A DNA stretch of 64,000 nt, taken from NCBI GenBank assembly GCA_036362985.1, contig JAYGXS010000003.1:77584454-77648453 (forward strand), read 5' to 3'. Position numbers and translations under genes: made by a program. Shown in pieces: positions 57,872 to 64,000 of this stretch (positions within the stretch are counted from its first letter, which is position 1; the number at the start of each line of letters is the position of its first letter). Below the pieces are notes generated by a model. That model was not told the origin of the DNA. It ran no database searches and saw only the letters and a program-made list of their open reading frames with translations. Origin of the DNA: Ligula intestinalis (taxonomy: Eukaryota > Platyhelminthes > Cestoda > Diphyllobothriidea > Diphyllobothriidae).

Positions 57872-60800
57872 ATGTCGGCCAATGAGCGTCACGATTTGTT
57901 CGAGAGCGTTCTTCCAAAATGCCCGATGGAACGATACGTTTCGAATTTTCCCTGCCCTGGTCCGCATAGACACTACCTGAATTTCTATGACGACAATCCA
58001 AATGCCCCGGTTGGCAAAGGTGAAGTATTCTGTCGCCTTTTTGTCTTCAACAATCTCCGCTATTCCAAGACAAATGCCGGTAACGGCAAGTACCTCAACG
58101 GCTGCAGACGCCTGCTGGAGAGCGTGTTAATCTGCGCGGGAACCTGTAACGTGGAACTAATTCTGAACCTGGGCGGAACCATCGATACCAGCAACATTGA
58201 AACAAACGCAGAACTGCAGGATTTGATTGAAGACATGCGACTAGAGTTCACACGAAGCTATTTAAAGGTTGGTTTTTAAATGCATGAGCCCCCTATAGGT
58301 GGTTCGGTTTCGCTAGGTTCACCACGTTTTAGGCGACATGGAGGCGGCAGTCCGAACGCAGTACATACAAAGTTTTTTCGCCGAGACTGCAAGGAGGTTG
58401 GATGACACCCGGAGTTGTGTGAGGTGTTGCGGAAACACCTTTTACAAGGTAAGGGGAAGAAAAGCCATTACGTATGTCTGATTTGAAATGTTATTCCACT
58501 GGCTTAAGGCAGTGTTGTAGCCGTATATGAAAACATAGGTCCCTTTAATTTTCCCACTTGACCTTAGGCATACATATAAGTAAACAGGTAAGCTCAGAAG
58601 GTATGGCTGTTCGCCAGCCCAATCCGCATGCAGTTTAGATGCGAGGCTGCGATTGAGTCTGCGAAGGCAGCCAGCTAACGCATTTACTAGACACACTTTC
58701 AGCCCAATTTGTGTTGTATGTTTAGCAGCTAATGATTGGACTGGGAGTCAAATGACGACGGCTCCTCCTAATCGTCTGATTGTGTTAACCTTGCTGTACC
58801 AGGTTGTGCTGCGCCGTGCGTATGCGGATTCACCGGCTCTGTCAGCCACTGCGCGCATCTCACCCCAAACGATCGACCGACTTGGACGTTGACCTGATAC
58901 TGGAGGTAGGGGAGAGAGTAAGCTCGACACCGCAGCGCATTTTTCCTCACCATAAACAATCAGATGCGCTGGAAGCTAGCATGGTGTGCTAAAAGCCGTG
59001 GCTTGTAGGATTGCCAACCGAAAGGTCAGACCGCGCGTTCAGTTCACTGCGTGTTTTGTTGTGTGAGTGGCTGACGGGCGGACTGAGTGTCAGGCTGCAG
59101 TGGCTCCTTCTTAATGGGACTTTTATGGCACTCTCACGCAACTGGGAGATCCTGCAACCTGCGCTCGATTCCGTCTCCAGTCTTTTTAATTCTGTTTTGA
59201 TAACAAGCACAAGTGGGTGGGGGGAGAAGGTGTGCAGTAGATGCTTCGCAAGTCTACTATCAGTTAGAAGAGTTCCAAGCCTAACTCACCACGTATGCCA
59301 TCAGCTTGCCGAAGCACGCGGTGGACATCGTCGAAATCAACAGTCAAACTGTCACCCCGTATACAAGAGATATCCTTACTCATGAAATTGAATTCGTTTC
59401 ATAGGATAACCCTTGTTACGCATCCTCAGACCAAGCTGCGTCCTCTAAAGTCCTACGCCGGTAAAAAAGAACGGTTGTTCTCAAAATGGAGGCATATTGT
59501 GGTTGAAAAATTAACATGACCTTGTTTAGAAACGCTCATTTGTTTTATAAAAGCGGAAAATCCTGAAAAGTAAAAATCAGTTTAATTAAATAAACTTAAG
59601 TTGTAATTGAACAGAAAACTTGCCCGTTCAAAACTCCGACCTAATAAAGCAGCATAATTATGATTGCTTTGAAAATTGTGCTTGAGTGCATTCTGGAGAG
59701 GGATATGCATGCAATGTTAGACACGGCCGCTAAAAAACAGCCCAAGGTTCGAATATATATTCCAACACCATTTCAGGAGATCTGGTCGTTTTCATTCATT
59801 TCTACCATACTCTAATATCCGCTTACTAGAGGCTATTATGGCTGTCAGGGCCTCTCCCGAGGCCCAAGGCAGGGCGGGACAGATGAGTTTAGTCAGTGGT
59901 CACGCGAACTTTCATAAACGAGTGTTAATATCCCCTATGCTAAACCGGCGCGAAAACGAGCTCGTGGCCCATTCAGTTGAGCGTTTGAATCACACCAAAA
60001 AGGTCGCGAGTTCGAGGCTCGGGTCTGGATATGACAAGTCAATTCAAATCAAGTTTATTAAAGGAAATATAGGCAAATGCCTTTGAACTCCCTCTTGGTG
60101 AATAGTCTTTAAGAAATGCATCGGCACAGCCGAGCCTTCCAAAGAAGTCGTTGACACACTTGTAGACGACTACTCCCTTGTTTCAAGTAATGCACTCACA
60201 CTCAGTTAACACGAGCCAGCAGTGTAACTGATAAAGAAGAGCAGACAGTGAAAAAAACTCAGAAGGCATGGCTCATAATTCAAAATGGAATGTCCTTTTG
60301 GAGAAAAACTTTCGCTCGTGCGGTAAAGTATGTGAATGATAGGAACAGGATGCTTCTGTGAATGTTGGTGACAGCCACGGCGTCTATGGCGAGTATTATC
60401 TACATCCAAAGGGCCATATGAGGAGGAGACCTGAGAGTCACGAGAACGTCCCCAAGAACCGGAGATGCGACCATGATACGCCCTTGCTGTGTCAAGAGCA
60501 GAGGAACCCGCCACGTCGTCAGCAGTCGCTTTTTAGGTCGATACGAAATAAGACATGGCAGGGCTGCGTAGCCTAGGACCTTAGGTGCGGTAGGTGCGAA
60601 CTCAAACGCGATTAGCGCAGTTCGCATAGTGAGCAGAGACGTCGGGTAGGTAATACGACTTAAAACGCATTTACTTAAATAATAACACTACTTAAAATTT
60701 ACTATTAGTATATACGTATAGCATTTCAGTGTTTGGATTCAGAGCATGCCTTGACAACGGCTAATAAGCCAGAAGTGGCAACTCCAGTCTCCCCTGTCTT

Positions 60801-61345
60801 TGCCACCAAAACTATTTGTTTCTACCTTGTTTGAGATACTTTGGACTAAGACAAACAGGTTTTCGCTTGATTGCGCCGATAGGAGCGTCACAAGCATAAT
60901 GTATTCGATAAGTTCATGCGTTGACAGGCTAGTCAGTGACTGCCACACAGCGGCAGAATATTAGCAAAAATATCTCCCTAAGCATCAAGCTAACGTCTTT
61001 CTTGCCACTTATCTCCATCACATCTTCCTTGTAAAAAACCGTGTTATGCCATATCAACACTTCAGCACCTAACTTATGTAGTTTATGCGAGAAATCTCTT
61101 GAATTAACGAACATTCCAACTGCGGCATGACGTGCGCTACTGTTTTTTCCCATTAGCTACCAATCGGCCGTGAGTACACACTGATTGTTCTCGATGGTTA
61201 TGAACTATTAGTTGTGGATCCCAAGAAATCAGAACTCTGCCCGAATTCTGCGACCTCTACGAAGCCTGCGACCTCTACGGATTCTGAGGAGACTGGAGAC
61301 GGGTTTCGCCTCAATTTTCCTATTCGTGACGCATCAGGAAAAAAG
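57872..61345 (+). CDS. Unrecognised protein, at least 3 exons (3' end not found)
   Basis: Exons are 57872-58267, 58317-58448 and 61157-61345, all phase 0 with GT-AG borders, giving 239 residues and continuing. The start has A at -3. The first intron is only 49 nt. Exon 1 (132 residues) reads as a globular domain (PHRHYLNFYDDNPNAP..., then VELILNLGG). Exon 2 has an amphipathic stretch (MEAAVRTQYIQSFFAETARR) and CVRCC at 166-170, possibly part of a zinc site. Exon 3 opens LPIGREYTLIVLDGYELLVV, two beta-strand-like segments, then a T/S/E-rich linker. I do not recognise the family. Exon 3 is followed by a GTGAGT donor, so more exons should lie to the right. The frame after 62671 (AATGAAGCGG) is in phase but runs into a SINE. 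The 2.7-kb intron contains repeats, so an extra exon between 2 and 3 is not excluded. Confidence 0.65.
58900..59355 (+). repeat. Dispersed repeat of about 480 bp, copy 2
   Basis: It is colinear with 23700-24215 (GGATTGCCAACCGAAAGG, GTCAGGCTGCAGTGGCTCC, CTTTTATGGCACTC, then GAAGCACGCGGTGGACATCG). It sits in intron 2 of the orphan gene, as copy 1 sits in an intron of the RRM gene. Confidence 0.6.
59830..60036 (+). mobile_element. tRNA-derived SINE, 3'-truncated by a LINE tail
   Basis: The leader GCTGTCAGGGCCTCTCCCGA matches the copy at 21425. Then GAGCTCGTGGCCCATTCAGT (box A-like) and CGAGTTCGAGGCTC (box B-like) follow. The body breaks off at about 60036, where the LINE-tail-like repeat begins. 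Confidence 0.7.
60040..60560 (-). repeat. LINE 3' UTR-like repeat, copy 2
   Basis: Uninterrupted counterpart of 41220-41930. It begins TCAATTCAAATCAAGTTTAT and includes GGCAAATGCC, a small stem like those at LINE B 3' ends. It is in minus orientation if it is a LINE tail. Confidence 0.55.
60745..60812 (+). mobile_element. SINE tail fragment
   Basis: ACAACGGCTAATAAGCCAGA followed by CCAGTCTCCCCTGTCTTTGCC matches the tail of the SINE family. Head and body are missing. Confidence 0.55.
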
Positions 61346-61949
61346 GTGAGTTCTCTTCGATTATTCGCTGAAAAGTAGCCACATACGTCCTGGTTGATCG
61401 TATCCTCACCAGATAGGCCATTGTTTATAACTCGGTATCCACCTTTATTTTAAACTACTCACTAGCTGATACTGCGTGTACAGTAAAACGAAGATCGAGC
61501 CAGTATATATGAATAATGAGTTCGTCTACGCTTACTGCCCTACATGACCTGGCCCCTGCCATTAAAAGCAGCCTGCAGAGTTCAGAGTAAATCTGCATTG
61601 ACCACTCGCATATGCCACGAGTGGTAAATTTAGATTTATTGCTTCACTTTAAAGTTGGCCTTTAAAACACAGTATATTGAACTTAGGCGAGGATATGTTT
61701 GCCTTCGATAAAGTTTCTTCAGACCTGTATTTTTAAATAAATACAGTAGATTACCTTTCTCATGAAAGTTTAAAGGAAATCCTAAAATATGTTTCCAATT
61801 TGAACAGAACGTTTGATTTTATATTTCTTAAGGTATAGCCTAATCTCAAGACAGTTCAGTCATGGCAGGATGCCGGCCAATGAAATAGCTTCTTTCTGAC
61901 TGACTGACTGACTGCCTGCATGAATTGTGTGAAAAATGACTACTTAAGA

Positions 61950-62665
61950 AGGTTACATTTCCTGGCTGATTTTAGAAACTCTTATGAATTAAGATATATT
62001 TTATAGAAAATATGTTCAAAATACTCCTTTTTGTACTCGTTTGGGTGACATTAACCTTACTTATACTTTGAGAAAGGGTATATTTCGATTTTAAAAGTTC
62101 TCTCATCTAGAAATGTCTGACGGCCGTGAAATGTTCATGCATAATGCATCGCATCCCTCAAGTTATTAATGTTGTCTATAAAGTGTACAACATGATTTAC
62201 CTCTTTTGCAAAATTAATTGAGAACTCTGTGACCATAGGAAATACGTGCGTTTCATTGAACAGAATGCATACAGCGAGTAGAAAGGAAAAATTGAATTCG
62301 AGTTAAATTACTGGCAGGATTCAAAAGTATTCGACACTTTAAAATTTTAGAAAATCATCAAATAATCTTTCTTAGCGTACAAACTTTGAAGTGGGCACGA
62401 GTTTCCACCAAAAGTGTACGAAAATGCAAAGTTTTATGTTCGTTTTCTTAAAAATAAATTTTAATTTATTAGGTCTTTGATAATCAAGGAGAAAAATGCA
62501 TGCTACGCAAGTGGTTATTTTATACAGAAAATGGTTTTCGCAGGTCGTCAGGAGGAAGTCCGTTCAAAATTCGGCGTCATTACTGGCGTAAGCTTTCTTG
62601 AGATGAGTCTGTAAAATAACTAGTGTCAAGGTCCTATTTAAGTAATTTTTTGAATTGAAAAGATA
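61950..62665 (+). repeat. AT-rich dispersed repeat, copy 2
   Basis: Colinear with 3900-4740, starting TATTTTATAGAAAATATGTT and ending TAAGTAATTTTTTGAATTGA. A short (GACT)n run lies just upstream at 61899-61915. Confidence 0.55.
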
Positions 62666-62683
62666 TTTCAGAATGAAGCGGAA

Positions 62684-62846
62684 CCGACAACGACAAAGAA
62701 GACCCGAATGGCAATTTCTGGTTTGTTAGCTGTCACCAGTAAGTCATATGCAAGCCCAGGGGTGGCGACGCCCCAAACTTCAAATTCGTGTTCTTTAGTC
62801 ATCAACTGCAAAAACTCTACCATTGAACCACGGGCTCATTGCTCTG
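62684..62846 (-). mobile_element. tRNA-derived SINE
   Basis: Minus strand: GAGCCCGTGGTTCAATGGTA (box A-like), a diverged box B region (ACGAATTTGAAGTTT), then TGGTGACAGCTAACAAACCA and a tail TCTTCTTTGTCGTTGTCGG. Adjacent at 62935-62992 is another tail fragment in plus orientation. Confidence 0.65.
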
Positions 62847-62934
62847 TTTTTGTTAATTGCGATCGGCAATATGATAGTAGAAGGGCACTAAGCGATCTGG
62901 TTATGGACCACGGACGTCCATTTGTGGCTTGGAG

Positions 62935-62992
62935 CTCAATCTAATAGGCCAGAAATTGACCTTTCGGTCTCCCTAGTCTTCATCGGTTTTAC
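62935..62992 (+). mobile_element. SINE tail fragment
   Basis: CTAATAGGCCAGAAATTGAC and TCCCTAGTCTTCATCGG resemble the SINE tail on the plus strand, close to an oppositely oriented SINE. Confidence 0.45.
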
Positions 62993-63331
62993 TTCATGAT
63001 ATAGTACTACTGCGAGGCACAACGAGAAGAGCATTTTCCCTTAACAGATCGGCGAACGTCCTGCTATCGAAATCTCAGAATTTTGGTCGGCATTTCAAAA
63101 AGTAGGGAATCTCCTGTAAGTAACTGAAGTATGAAGGCAAATAGAAAAGTTCATGCTAGTACTTGGGAGGCGAAGGAGAATAGTGGAAATCGAGACAGGT
63201 AATTATATTCGGGCCATGGTAACCGAGGTGCCCGAATGAAGCTTTCTGCGTGCACAAGACCGATCTGCCTAATCTGAGTGCATCCGCCTTTGCCAGAGTC
63301 AACAGACATTGCCCAGCTGCTTTTTACTAGC

Positions 63332-63598
63332 CTACAGAGACCTGTTCAAGTACACAGAGTGCCTCTTTAGTATGTGTTTACCATTTGCGCCAGAATAGGG
63401 CTGGTTAGTTTCTTGTCTTGGCCTTTTCCTATCCATGCTGGAAGGTGCCCTCTGATTCTTTTGGAAAAAATGTTTATTTGTGCAATCAATATATTCTGCC
63501 CCACATGAGCACACAAGTGGATAAATACACATGGAGGTGCACTGAACCGGTCCTTTGTCGTTGCCCTCTCTGTATAGGATGGAAGCAGTCGATATCAA
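63332..63598 (-). pseudogene. Degenerate GIY-YIG-like endonuclease fragment
   Basis: The minus-strand frame contains CIYPLVCSCGAEYIDCTNKH, which resembles the start of GIY-YIG domains of Penelope-like and related elements (CxCGxxYIGxTxR). The glycine after the YI is lost and the rest is only weakly family-like. No RT was found upstream (63600-63900), so it is a fragment. A chance match cannot be excluded. Confidence 0.35.
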
Positions 63599-64000
63599 GG
63601 CGTGGGCGTAAGCTGCTAGAAAGGTGCTAGGTACAGATTGGCTTAGGTCCTTTTTAGCAATTACTCAAGCTTGGCGATTGTCAAAACTTGTGGAAAGATC
63701 ACACTTCATCAGGGCTGCCTCCTCTCGTCTTAACAACGAATTTGTGGAAGTCGCAGTTCCGCCTTCAACCAACTGCAAGAGCAATCATGCAAATTATAAG
63801 AGACTATTTAGTCTTTGTGGCTGCATTTTTTCATGTCACCGAAGATCTGCTGCAACTATACCGCCTTAAAAGTCGTCGTCTTCTTTCATTTCCCTGATGA
63901 TTTTACTTAAGAGGTGCTCCTACACCGAACCATTTTCTACACCGTAGGACTTCAAGTGGACTCTAAAAGATAACACTTTATCCATAAAAAAACCTTTAGA

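Noticed and set aside
59945..60020. tRNA gene (box A and box B words)
   Set aside because: The same words recur in several diverged copies with a shared leader and tail, so they are SINE heads; the acceptor stem does not pair.
62671..62944. Fourth exon of the orphan gene
   Set aside because: It is in phase behind a TTTCAG, but nearly all of it is antisense SINE and the pyrimidine tract is poor; kept only as a remark.

Overview
The window is eukaryotic, intron-bearing and dominated by transposable elements. The best guess is a flatworm (Platyhelminthes), probably a tapeworm with a large repeat-rich genome. This is inference from three things: a nucleotide-sugar transporter gene whose first six introns are only 32-39 nt each and are followed by a 5.5 kb intron (small 5' introns are known in flatworm genes), many decayed CR1-like LINEs, and a tRNA-derived SINE family scattered through the window. 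The species cannot be fixed from the sequence. Three runs of N (14378-14477, 37762-38335, 50234-50333) are assembly gaps, and all three touch copies of one LINE family.

Host genes. Three spliced genes could be assembled by matching reading frame and GT-AG junctions. (1) 976-8390, minus: nine exons, 332 residues, an SLC35D-type UDP-sugar transporter of the Golgi/ER membrane. (2) 19923-26802, minus: seven exons, 362 residues, two RRM domains and a basic low-complexity tail, most like a nucleolin-type nuclear RNA-binding protein. (3) 57872-61345, plus: at least three exons, 239 residues so far, an unrecognised protein with a CxxCC motif; its 3' end was not found. They are not an operon and no shared pathway is implied.

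Layout. 1-8390 is the transporter gene, with an AT-rich dispersed repeat in its long intron. 8620-10312 holds an 88-bp tandem array and a 57-bp array. 11404-14377 holds a decayed SWIM-zinc-finger (MULE-type) transposase, a LINE 3' tail and LINE A copy 1. 14478-18262 is SINEs, a 368-bp-spaced duplication, a hairpin and a dispersed repeat. 18955-19250 is a degenerate trinucleotide array. 19923-26802 is the RRM gene, with SINEs and another repeat in its introns. 27000-30900 is mostly featureless apart from a 90-bp inverted repeat. 30940-52530 is a transposon graveyard: a decayed RT, LINE B copy 1 (nearly complete), LINE A copy 2, a decayed DNA transposase, LINE C interrupted by a nested LINE, LINE B copy 2 carrying a small foldback element, LINE A copy 3, and a 69-bp-repeat coding relic. 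52530-64000 is quieter: the orphan gene, SINEs, dispersed repeats and two weak coding relics.

The most informative signals are these. LINE B copies 1 and 2 together show that the family carried gag-like, endonuclease and reverse transcriptase regions in one frame of about 1,417 codons. The LINE A-LINE B pair occurs twice with the same intervening sequence. A 130-bp foldback element sits inside LINE B copy 2 with a 14-bp target duplication. Two LINEs meet head-to-head at a junction with 17 of 18 bases of homology. I found no clear new multi-gene system; the rest is ordinary genome decay.
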